NCBI GenBank assembly: GCA_016839545.1
Contig: JAEOUB010000209.1
Coordinates: forward strand, 1 to 6,882
DNA from: Candidatus Kariarchaeota archaeon
GTDB lineage: Archaea > Asgardarchaeota > Heimdallarchaeia > Heimdallarchaeales > Kariarchaeaceae
Length of the DNA stretch: 6,882 nucleotides
Direction of reading: 5' to 3'
Each line of letters begins with the position of its first letter. The stretch's first letter is position 1. The position numbers were made by a program, and so were the translations under genes. The notes below the pieces were generated by a model, which saw only the letters and a list, made by a program, of their open reading frames with translations, did not search any database and was not told the DNA's origin. Shown in pieces: positions 1 to 6,513 of this stretch.

Positions 1-150
1 GAGAAGTCATCTTTCCAGTCCGAAGATGGACCTGAGGGATGGAAAGGCTTTGTGGCAGTATCCCGTATTGGACGAAGAACAGTTTCCATTATCAATGCTA
101 CTAAGGCTGCTTCAGAAGTAATTGAGCTCATGACCATGAAATATCTCTGA
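1..150 (+). CDS. C-terminal end of an unidentified protein (5' truncated by window edge)
   Basis: Frame 1 is open from the first base to a TGA at 148-150, giving 49 residues. The end reads as a soluble domain: a WKGFVAVSRIGRRTVSII stretch compatible with a beta-strand or hairpin, followed by an alternating residue pattern that looks helical and ends in MTMKYL. No catalytic motif is visible and I do not recognise the family. The gene runs towards the minus-strand VWA gene and is separated from its stop codon by 51 bases, so it belongs to a different transcription unit. The fragment is short, but the uninterrupted frame, a sensible amino-acid mix and a stop located just before the convergent gap support it being real coding sequence. 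Function cannot be inferred from this piece. Confidence 0.6.
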   Translation, partial: EKSSFQSEDGPEGWKGFVAVSRIGRRTVSIINATKAASEVIELMTMKYL

Positions 151-201
151 AGGAACACAATTCACCTCAAGTTTTAACAAAGATATTCAATCTGTCATTC
201 C

Positions 202-2718
202 TTACTCAGTAATTGATGCAATGGCATCAGATATCGATTCAGGGAGCTTTTCGAAATTTGTAATTTTGAGGGATGATCCGTCCATCATGTTAACCATATG
301 TTCCATTCTTCTCCTGTCATAATTCCCATGGTATGCTCCAAGTATCTTGACTCCTTCATGTATCATTGGTTCCATGAGTTTAGTTAGGGCTTCCGTATTT
401 TCAGAAAGGTAGTAATCACTGAGAAAGAACAGTATTTTCACATCAGATGAGGTCACGGTATTGAATTCGTTGCCAATCCACCGTAGGGCTGAGTCTGCTC
501 TTGTGCCTCCTCTGGCTTCGAGATCAAGCAATTCATCTGCAACTTTATCCAGCGTAGTCTCATCTTCAAATCCCTTGATCTTGTGTGTATTTGACTCAAA
601 TAGTGCAATCGCCACCTCTTTCTGATCCAGTTTCCCCAGTAACATGACCACTGATACGGCACACATTGCCAGGTTTTGTCCAGACATACTGCCGGATATA
701 TCAATCAATACACCCAACGATGTCTTTCCTTTCGAGGTTTCAGTTACCATCAACTCGTCGGTGGTCATCTGGTTCAATTGTTTACCACTCATGATCAGAC
801 TTGACAGGGTTGCTTCTATATCAATCAGATCGAGCTCATCACCATCCCGGTAGGGTCGGGTATCTGTAACTGGGATAATGCCCTCTTCCGAACTTCCTGT
901 ACCCTTGTTTGCCCATTCCATTCCAATTTCAAGCAATGTCTTTCTCATCATGTCTCTCAACTTATCTTTGATAGGTTTAGGCAGGTTTCTACGATGCATA
1001 AACCACTGTTTCAGCAGATTGGTACCCCCACCGATTGACTTGTCAATGGCCTGAGCAAGTATATCCTGTGCTGATGATCCATCAGCCATTTGCATAGATT
1101 GCGCACTTGTCATGGCCTGACCGAGATCTGCAGCTCCTAGTGCTGCCATTGCCATCTGATTGTCATTTTTCGCGGCATCTGCCATCATCTTATTCATCTG
1201 CATTGGGTTAACATTGTCAATTTTTCTCACGATAGAATCATAGCGCTGTTTATCCTTCAGATCAGAAGCAATATAGGATTCCAGGACTTTCACAGGAGAA
1301 TTGTACCTCTCAAGAATGTCTTCCTCGGATACACCAAGTTTTCTCCCGGCATTCATCGTTCTCTCTATATCGGGAATTAGCTTGTTTGATATCATATGGT
1401 CAAGTTCAGGGAGGAAGGCGTCCATCTTGTCAACCTTCTCTAGATTCTCCGTCGCCACATCTTTTGCCAACGAGTTTTGTGTCTGTTGCATTTTGGGACT
1501 CATTCTGGAACTTTTATGATTGCCAATCTGCTTGGCAAGTTCAGAGAGCTGATGTTGATCCATACCCTGTTTCTCTCTAGATACACTGTCTTTCAACATC
1601 GACTCCCAGGAATCATTTCCATCTTCATATGTTGCATCCTGTACCTGATCTAATGTTGGCTGAGGATGTTTTTCCTGGAATTTTTCAAAGAGCTCATCGC
1701 CGAGATCTGTACCGTGCTGACGATCAATAGTCTGTGCAATATCAAGACTTTCACGGATCTCATGTTCTGCACCATGTTCAACTGCATGGGGAGGAGGATC
1801 CCTGTATTGATCCAGTCCTTGGAGTAGACCATAGTAATCTCGCATGGTCTTAATTCTTGAAAATGCCTTTTCAACCCAATTTTTCTCCAAAGGAACCTGA
1901 TTTTCATTGTGGTACTTCATTGTTGACCCTAAAGCTTCTGGAGAGGCTATGTCTACAGTATCATCCATGTATTTCTGATATCCTGGATCCCGGGTCATCC
2001 CCATGGCCGTTGCGACTTCCCAGGGCATCTGTGATTGTCTGCGTAAGATATCACCCATCCCCAGTGTAATTGAAGGCTGAAATACCTGAGGTGACCAGCT
2101 TCCTGCTTGTTCTCCTAGCTCTGATTCAAGGAAATTATCAACTAGTGTACGAGTATTGAGGGCATGTTGTACTATTGCAAAGTCCGAATTCAATTCCTCA
2201 AGCAGTTGTAAACGAGCCTGATCTTTGGGATCGGAAGATTCAATTAACTCATCCATAAATCCCCACGATTGGTCCTGCTCCTCAAGCATATCTTCGAGGT
2301 CAACTTCTTCTGACATTGCCTCAAGCAGGTCATCGAACCCAGCCTCATCCAACTCGTTGAGTATCAGGTCAATTCCACTTAGTTTTGATTGATCTTCCAC
2401 CTCGACCTTCTTCTGCTGTCTTCTCTCTCGCTTCACCTGTTTCGGAAATAGCAGCTCTCTTGCCACCTTTTTGGCAATTTCTTGGTCTTCATACGGGGTA
2501 TTGTAGACTGCTGCCTCAAAGTAATCCATGGGATCAAGTGTCTCTTTTCTGAAATAGCGAGCGGTTAGGAACCTTGGAATGGCAATAGTAGTTCTCACAG
2601 ATGGGATATTCGCCAGACCTGCTATAGTTCGCATTTTCCGGGTAAACTCACCCGCGAATGAAATTGGTGTAAACTTGACGACTGAGTCGAATTGAAACTT
2701 ACCAGGTTTACTAGCCAC
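202..2718 (-). CDS. Large VWA-domain protein (CoxE/ViaA-like partner of MoxR ATPase)
   Basis: This 838-aa protein ends in a von Willebrand A domain, from about residue 665 to the end. The metal-binding MIDAS is complete: DISGS at 673-677, Thr739 in GGTR, and Asp768 in FFLSDYY. It is preceded by YRDGDELDLIDIEATL (623-638), a stretch that I recall from VWA proteins partnered with MoxR ATPases. The N-terminus (1-105) is basic, and about 116-170 is strongly acidic and predicted helical. The centre (about 170-600) looks helical, with a His-rich stretch (311-319) and a Met/Ala/Gln-rich segment (506-544). No signal peptide or membrane span is seen, so it should be cytosolic. The GTG start overlaps the end of the MoxR gene by 8 bases (GTGGCTAG), with GGAGGG 12 bases upstream; the next in-frame ATG is at codon 29. 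By analogy with ViaA, CbbO and NorD it is probably the adaptor that recruits a metal-coordinated client to the AAA+ ring. The client is unknown; the SMC-like protein of the operon is the obvious candidate (inference). The VWA assignment is firm, the role is not. Confidence 0.93.
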   Translation of the reverse strand: MASKPGKFQFDSVVKFTPISFAGEFTRKMRTIAGLANIPSVRTTIAIPRFLTARYFRKETLDPMDYFEAAVYNTPYEDQEIAKKVARELLFPKQVKRERRQQKKVEVEDQSKLSGIDLILNELDEAGFDDLLEAMSEEVDLEDMLEEQDQSWGFMDELIESSDPKDQARLQLLEELNSDFAIVQHALNTRTLVDNFLESELGEQAGSWSPQVFQPSITLGMGDILRRQSQMPWEVATAMGMTRDPGYQKYMDDTVDIASPEALGSTMKYHNENQVPLEKNWVEKAFSRIKTMRDYYGLLQGLDQYRDPPPHAVEHGAEHEIRESLDIAQTIDRQHGTDLGDELFEKFQEKHPQPTLDQVQDATYEDGNDSWESMLKDSVSREKQGMDQHQLSELAKQIGNHKSSRMSPKMQQTQNSLAKDVATENLEKVDKMDAFLPELDHMISNKLIPDIERTMNAGRKLGVSEEDILERYNSPVKVLESYIASDLKDKQRYDSIVRKIDNVNPMQMNKMMADAAKNDNQMAMAALGAADLGQAMTSAQSMQMADGSSAQDILAQAIDKSIGGGTNLLKQWFMHRRNLPKPIKDKLRDMMRKTLLEIGMEWANKGTGSSEEGIIPVTDTRPYRDGDELDLIDIEATLSSLIMSGKQLNQMTTDELMVTETSKGKTSLGVLIDISGSMSGQNLAMCAVSVVMLLGKLDQKEVAIALFESNTHKIKGFEDETTLDKVADELLDLEARGGTRADSALRWIGNEFNTVTSSDVKILFFLSDYYLSENTEALTKLMEPMIHEGVKILGAYHGNYDRRRMEHMVNMMDGSSLKITNFEKLPESISDAIASITE

Positions 2719-3613
2719 TTGTGCCCAACACCCTCCGACAGAGATCCTTGACGTAATCTTTTGGTTGACTTCCAGGCTTGACTTTGATGGCGTCAGGAAG
2801 GATCAACATGGCAGATTTCGCCAGTATCTCTGCATCAGGCTCACTTCCCAACCGTTTGGCAGTTTCAGCAGTCAGTCGTGCCATTCCAATGGATGATCTG
2901 ATCGATGCTGGTGTTTCAACCCGAGCAAGATCCTCTCTGGTCTGTGAAACCAGCTCAAGTGTAAGTTCGATGAGGCTGCTTGGTAGACTGTATTCAGTGA
3001 CATTATTTTTCACAATTTTTTGCTCTATGGATTTTGATGGATAGTCAAGGTGGACCCAGACCTTGATACGGTCCTTTACTGCAGATGGCAATCGCCTCGT
3101 TCCTCGCATTTCAGATGGGTTCATTGCAGCTATCAGGTAGAAATCATCATGAACATTGTACCAGTTTCTCAATTGAGGGATATACAGTTTTTTCTCTTCA
3201 AGGGCATCAAGAAGGGTATTCAGGACATACTCATCACCCCTATTGAGTTCATTGGCCAGAAAAACACCACCTGACAACGCAGAAATAGTGAATGGACCTG
3301 GACTGAAAGATTCATCTGAGAACCCGTACTTGAAAACCAGTGTTGGATCAAAGCTTCCAATCAGTGTAGAGGGTCTCACCAGATCTGAGAAGGTTACCCA
3401 GTCAAATGCTCGCCCCGTATCATATGCGAATTTTCTGCAGAGTGCAGTCTTACCCGCACCTACTGGTCCGATCAATCCGACATACAGACCCGCATTATAT
3501 GAGTCCAAAATAGCATTGTATGCCTCTGTGTACTGTCCCTCAAGCACCAGGTCAATGTCCTGCCTGATCTGCTCTGTTTTCTGCCGTTTCAATATTTCCA
3601 ACATATCACTCAT
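2711..3613 (-). CDS. MoxR-family AAA+ ATPase
   Basis: This is a cytosolic AAA+ ATPase of about 300 aa, the usual MoxR size; such proteins form rings that remodel partners using ATP. Numbering from the ATG at 3613, Walker A is GPVGAGKT (49-56). The Walker B region is GVFLANELNR (116-125), where MoxR proteins normally read LADEINR, so the Mg-coordinating Asp is Asn121 while the catalytic Glu122 is kept. Sensor 1 lies in AAMNPSE (Asn165), followed by RGTRRLP and AVKDRI with the likely arginine-finger region. ETPASIRSSIGMARL (234-248) fits sensor 2, and a helical lid ends the protein. The frame extends to a TTG at 3628, but the ATG at 3613 has GGAG 9 bases upstream and the TTG has no ribosome site; an ATG at 3604 is a further option. 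The start overlaps the preceding gene by 8 bases (ATGAGTGA), and the end overlaps the VWA gene. The adjacent VWA gene makes this a classic MoxR-VWA pair. Confidence 0.93.
   Translation of the reverse strand: MSDMLEILKRQKTEQIRQDIDLVLEGQYTEAYNAILDSYNAGLYVGLIGPVGAGKTALCRKFAYDTGRAFDWVTFSDLVRPSTLIGSFDPTLVFKYGFSDESFSPGPFTISALSGGVFLANELNRGDEYVLNTLLDALEEKKLYIPQLRNWYNVHDDFYLIAAMNPSEMRGTRRLPSAVKDRIKVWVHLDYPSKSIEQKIVKNNVTEYSLPSSLIELTLELVSQTREDLARVETPASIRSSIGMARLTAETAKRLGSEPDAEILAKSAMLILPDAIKVKPGSQPKDYVKDLCRRVLGTSG
2731..2736 (-). promoter_or_regulatory. Shine-Dalgarno for the GTG start of the VWA gene
   Basis: GGAGGG on the minus strand lies 12 bases before the GTG at 2718, inside the end of the MoxR gene. 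The spacing is somewhat long, but no other in-frame start is close, and the first in-frame ATG is 28 codons downstream. Confidence 0.5.
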
Positions 3614-4124
3614 CTTCCTCATCTCCAAAGAATTTCTCAGTTGTTGTGGGCTCTATCACCTCAGGGAGTGATAATTTCAATTGCTTGCAAGCCAGTTTCA
3701 CCTTGTTGTAATCTGTCTCGGATAATGCCCACTTGTTTCCAAGACTCTCCAATTCCTGAAAGATCATCTTCCCGAAATAGGTGCCCCGCAGGTCGCGTAC
3801 ATGGTATTTCCCCTTTTTTCGAACTACCTTTACATCTTTGAGTTCATGTACTCGGACAGCAGTGACCAGTTTTTTCATAGGTTCCCACACTGATCCTTCT
3901 GGTATTCCATTGAGATCATAATCCCAGTGTGCCCGGTGATTATCCCGCAGTAACTTCGCATAGAAGACAAATACTGTCTTCTTTGCCTCAATTACAGAGT
4001 CTGGAACTTTTTTCTGCAACAGTTCGACAACATCGTCCCTGTAGATAGGTCCTTTGTAGAACCCTTTCAGTTCCGTGCTTGTTGTATCAAAGATATGCTC
4101 AAGTTCTTGATTTGAGAGACTCAT
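3606..4124 (-). CDS. Hypothetical 172-aa protein within the SMC/MoxR/VWA operon
   Basis: I do not recognise this family. The N-terminal half looks helical (SNQELEHIFDTTSTELKGFY, then RDDVVELLQKKVPDSVIEAKK). A basic beta-rich patch follows at about 95-115 (KDVKVVRKKGKYHVRDLRG), then a helical region (about 119-152) and a very acidic tail ending GDEEDE. A winged-helix or other small nucleic-acid-binding fold would fit the helix-then-basic-hairpin pattern, but that is a guess. There is no membrane segment or Cys cluster. The ATG overlaps the stop of the SMC-like gene as ATGA and has the best ribosome site in the window, GGAGGT six bases upstream, which suggests high or independent translation. 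Its 3' end overlaps the MoxR start. Lying between the SMC-like ATPase and the MoxR gene, it is a candidate accessory or bridging subunit (inference only). Confidence 0.88.
   Translation of the reverse strand: MSLSNQELEHIFDTTSTELKGFYKGPIYRDDVVELLQKKVPDSVIEAKKTVFVFYAKLLRDNHRAHWDYDLNGIPEGSVWEPMKKLVTAVRVHELKDVKVVRKKGKYHVRDLRGTYFGKMIFQELESLGNKWALSETDYNKVKLACKQLKLSLPEVIEPTTTEKFFGDEEDE
3623..3626 (-). promoter_or_regulatory. Shine-Dalgarno deciding the MoxR start
   Basis: GGAG on the minus strand lies 9 bases before the ATG at 3613. No comparable site precedes the upstream in-frame TTG (3628). This favours a product beginning MSDMLEILKR rather than the longer form. A GAGG at 3617-3620 lies 12 bases from the next ATG (3604), so that start remains possible. 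Confidence 0.55.
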
Positions 4125-6259
4125 GAGACTACCTCCACAGTTGATACAGGGCCATTCTTCTTGATCTCGAAGAGAGTGCCACCTGTATCTGCCTGCCGCT
4201 GGTGGGTGATAAGAAGGATTTGTGATTTGGTTAGATTGCCAATCTTCTCAAAAAGATTTGACTTGTTACCACTGTCGAGCCCGTACGTCGGCTCGTCCAG
4301 CAGAATAAAGGGGGGGTTGGTCACAAATGATACAATTGCCAACTTGAAGGCTAGCCCCAGTAGTAATTTGTGACCTCCACCCTGATATGAGAATGCAGGT
4401 ACCTCCTCACCAACATCATCGGGTTTGACAAATATGGCATACTGTTTGGGGTCCACCCGCAGATCAAGGATATTGTTTGTCTCAGACAGTTCTTTGTGGT
4501 ATCTCAAGGTCATTGTTCCCAGATTGCTTGCAGCTCGGTCTCTGAGTATCTCTTGAAGTGTCTTGAAGACCTTGGCACTAGTTCTCATTTCCTGTGCTGC
4601 AGTTCTCTTCTTCTCCAGCAGAGACAGTGCACCTTTGGTTTTTGAGATATCCAGGTTCAGTTTTTCCAATCCCGGTTTCAGATTTTTTAGCTGGGTCTGT
4701 TTGTCCCTGAGTTTGCTTTCTTGGACCCTGAGTTCAACTGAAATAGTGTCTCTCTCCGAGTTGAGCCTGTTCTGTTCCCCTCCAAAGAGAGGAGTAAAGA
4801 CATCAACCATGTATCTTGCCTGCAACACATCACCTTCAACATCAACATTGACCGTCTCAGGAACTGATGGTTTGGTTGTTTTCAAACGCATCTCCGCATC
4901 CAGGGTCTCGTTGTATTCCTGGAGACTTTCGTAGATCTCGACAGCCTGATCCATGAGAAGCTCACCTGTCTCTGAGAATGTTTTCATCAATTGGTTTTCC
5001 CTCCCCTGCAATGTTTCAAGTTGCCTGCTCAGGTTTTCAGCACGGGAGATTGACTGGTTAGTTTGCTGCACCTCTTGACGAGTGGTTGAGATTTCAGATG
5101 ATAGACTCGCCACCTGTTCTTCAAGTTTCTTTATTTCCAGCTCAATGTCTCCGAGGTCCAGTTCCCATTGGGCCAGTTCCTTCTTTACGCGATCCATGTC
5201 TATTGGGGATCCACATTCCTCACAGGTCGGTTCCTCTCCTTCTGGCAGATTTTTTCTACGGTTCACCTTGCCCACAACATCTCCTTTCTTCCGTTCCTGA
5301 GTTCGTATAGAGTCCTGGAGTTTTTTCCTCTCTTCCTCAGATTTGGAAATCTGTTGTGTGAGACCTCTGACCTTCTCCTGCCTCTCCTCCAATGTTTTTA
5401 GTAATGTGGGTAAGTCACCTGCTTCCTTGATCACCTCTTCTTTTTGTGAGGTATGGTCCACTATCCGTTGCATATCCCTGTCCCAGTTGCCTATTGTGGA
5501 CTTGTACGATGAGAATGGGGTCAGTACCTGTTGAAATTGATCTATCTTGGCAGTCATCTCACTTTTCTGTGAAGTTAATCCGTCAAATTGCTTCTGCAGT
5601 GTCTCAACCTCGGTTCCAAGTGATTTGGATTGAAGTTCAAGCTGTTGTCGCTGATTCTCAAATTGCTTGAGATTATTCGCCAGGAGGTCATATTGCGAGG
5701 TCTCTTTCTCAAATCCAAGTGCAACTGCATTGAGTTGTTTCTGAGCAATAGTGGCAGCAGATACGCCCAGAACAATGTCAAGTTGACTTGTGCCTTCAAG
5801 TATCGAGCTGATCTCACCCTGCTTGATATTGACCGCAACATCGAAGAGACGTTTTGAGATACCCAGACTCTCAAAAACCTGAAGTTGTAGCATCTCCTCA
5901 GAACTGCCCTCAAAATCGGAGGATACCAGATATTTCTCAGTGTCTCCGTCCTTTACTTTCAAGGTGTAGTGACCTTTTGCGGATCTTCCAGCTCGCTCGT
6001 GCATTCTTTGCAGTCGGTAGGTTCTCCCATCTTTTCCTTCATATATGACTTCTACTCCCATTTTATCTGCCTGAGGGGCAAAAAGTGCGGTTTGACTGCG
6101 AAAACCTGCGACAGTTCCAAAGAGACCATACTCGATCCCCATAAACAGAGACGATTTCCCGGCATTGTTCTTCCCCTCAATGTAGGAGATCCCATTATCA
6201 AAGGAGATTGAGGCATCCTGGAATCTGCGAAAATTCTTCAGACGAAGTCTTGAGATCAT
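4121..6259 (-). CDS. Rad50/SMC-like ATPase with central zinc hook
   Basis: This 712-aa protein has the Rad50/SMC layout: N-terminal head, coiled coil, hook, coiled coil, C-terminal head. It begins with ISRLRLKNFRRF and has Walker A GKNNAGKS (29-36) and a Q-loop at Gln147 (VNIKQGEIS). Coiled-coil sequence runs from about 170 to 345 and 350 to 570. The hook CEEC is at 346-349, the exact midpoint, with GSPI after it as in Rad50 CxxC hooks. The C-terminal head has the signature region SYQGGGHKLLLGLAFKLA (624-641), Walker B FILLDEP (Asp655, Glu656), D-loop GLD (660-662) and H-loop His686 (ITHQ). The signature reads GGGH where Rad50 has SGGE. At 712 aa it is shorter than typical archaeal Rad50 (about 850-900), and no Mre11 gene lies beside it, so it is probably a separate Rad50-like family acting on DNA in the cytosol. 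Its ATG overlaps the preceding stop by one base (TGATG), with only a weak GGGGG ten bases upstream, which suggests translational coupling. I give no rad50 symbol because orthology is doubtful. Confidence 0.92.
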   Translation of the reverse strand: MISRLRLKNFRRFQDASISFDNGISYIEGKNNAGKSSLFMGIEYGLFGTVAGFRSQTALFAPQADKMGVEVIYEGKDGRTYRLQRMHERAGRSAKGHYTLKVKDGDTEKYLVSSDFEGSSEEMLQLQVFESLGISKRLFDVAVNIKQGEISSILEGTSQLDIVLGVSAATIAQKQLNAVALGFEKETSQYDLLANNLKQFENQRQQLELQSKSLGTEVETLQKQFDGLTSQKSEMTAKIDQFQQVLTPFSSYKSTIGNWDRDMQRIVDHTSQKEEVIKEAGDLPTLLKTLEERQEKVRGLTQQISKSEEERKKLQDSIRTQERKKGDVVGKVNRRKNLPEGEEPTCEECGSPIDMDRVKKELAQWELDLGDIELEIKKLEEQVASLSSEISTTRQEVQQTNQSISRAENLSRQLETLQGRENQLMKTFSETGELLMDQAVEIYESLQEYNETLDAEMRLKTTKPSVPETVNVDVEGDVLQARYMVDVFTPLFGGEQNRLNSERDTISVELRVQESKLRDKQTQLKNLKPGLEKLNLDISKTKGALSLLEKKRTAAQEMRTSAKVFKTLQEILRDRAASNLGTMTLRYHKELSETNNILDLRVDPKQYAIFVKPDDVGEEVPAFSYQGGGHKLLLGLAFKLAIVSFVTNPPFILLDEPTYGLDSGNKSNLFEKIGNLTKSQILLITHQRQADTGGTLFEIKKNGPVSTVEVVS
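4131..4136 (-). promoter_or_regulatory. Strong Shine-Dalgarno for the 172-aa gene
   Basis: The minus strand reads GGAGGT six bases before the ATG at 4124, inside the last codons of the SMC-like gene. It is the closest match to the anti-SD in the window and fixes this start. Together with the ATGA overlap it suggests efficient translation of the third gene by both initiation and re-initiation. Confidence 0.75.
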
Positions 6260-6477
6260 CAGTCACTGTCCCCCAGGAAGAGCTCTTCTATACGTTTATC
6301 CAGCAATGTCCTTGCGTTTCCATTGAGATTTGCTGATTTGGTCAGGTTTTCATCGTCGTCCAGGATATACTGTGTGAAATCAAAGACAGCAAGTATTTTT
6401 TCAAGTAGATCAGGATTATCCTGTATCCTTTCATCCTCTTTGAGAATATTGGAGATTGAAAATTCTTCACCACTCAT
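6259..6477 (-). CDS. Small acidic hypothetical protein, first gene of the operon
   Basis: This encodes a 72-aa protein from the ATG at 6477, or 79 aa if the in-frame GTG at 6498 is used. Neither start has a Shine-Dalgarno site. I prefer the ATG because an AT-rich TATA-like element sits about 30 bases upstream, as expected for a leaderless archaeal message. The product is strongly acidic, about 18 Asp/Glu against about 7 Lys/Arg, and probably helical throughout (DLLEKILAVFDFTQYILDDD in the middle, LLDKRIEELF near the end). It has no Cys, no membrane span and no recognised family. Its stop overlaps the start of the SMC-like gene by one base, so the two are likely translated together. A small acidic helical partner for the ATPase is a reasonable inference; function is unknown. 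Confidence 0.8.
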   Translation of the reverse strand: MSGEEFSISNILKEDERIQDNPDLLEKILAVFDFTQYILDDDENLTKSANLNGNARTLLDKRIEELFLGDSD

Positions 6478-6479
6478 TG

Positions 6480-6513
6480 TAAGTAAATCTTGGGGCACAA
6501 TGGTTTACTTAAT
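6480..6513 (-). promoter_or_regulatory. Putative operon promoter with overlapping inverted repeat
   Basis: TAAGTAAA at 6480-6487 and TTTACTTA at 6504-6511 form a perfect 8-bp inverted repeat with a 16-base spacer and a 24-bp centre-to-centre distance. The arm farther from the gene is part of an AT-rich stretch (minus strand ATTAAGTAAA, 6504-6513) whose centre lies about 30 bases upstream of the ATG at 6477, where a TATA box of a leaderless archaeal transcript should be. The match to a consensus TATA box is imperfect. A repressor bound across both arms would cover the TATA-like element and the transcript start. A second AT-rich candidate (CATATTATGG on the plus strand, 6571-6580) would give a leader of about 70 bases instead. 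Confidence 0.4.

Noticed and set aside
151..201. Transcription terminator in the convergent gap
   Set aside because: Only a TTTT run (172-175, plus strand) is present, with no hairpin. It is too weak to call for either gene.
1759..1788. HxxEH (residues 311-315 of the VWA protein) as an inverted-zincin peptidase site
   Set aside because: The surrounding sequence lacks the M16 domain and a downstream Glu in context. A five-residue pattern alone is not enough.
3243..3671. Plus-strand open frame of 142 aa opposite the MoxR gene
   Set aside because: It lies antisense to a gene with clear AAA+ motifs and has no recognisable domain of its own.
4563..4934. Plus-strand open frame of 123 aa opposite the SMC-like gene
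   Set aside because: Its Ser/Leu/Phe-rich composition is what the reverse complement of Glu/Lys/Gln-rich coiled-coil codons gives. No ribosome site or family match is visible.
5575..5913. Minus-strand open frame of 112 aa inside the SMC-like gene in another frame
   Set aside because: It is fully contained in the well-supported ATPase gene on the same strand. Its Arg/Leu-rich composition looks like a frame shadow.
4121..6259. Calling the SMC-like protein canonical Rad50 of the Mre11 complex
   Set aside because: It is too short, has an altered signature motif and lacks an mre11 neighbour. Only the broader Rad50/SMC-like class is supported.
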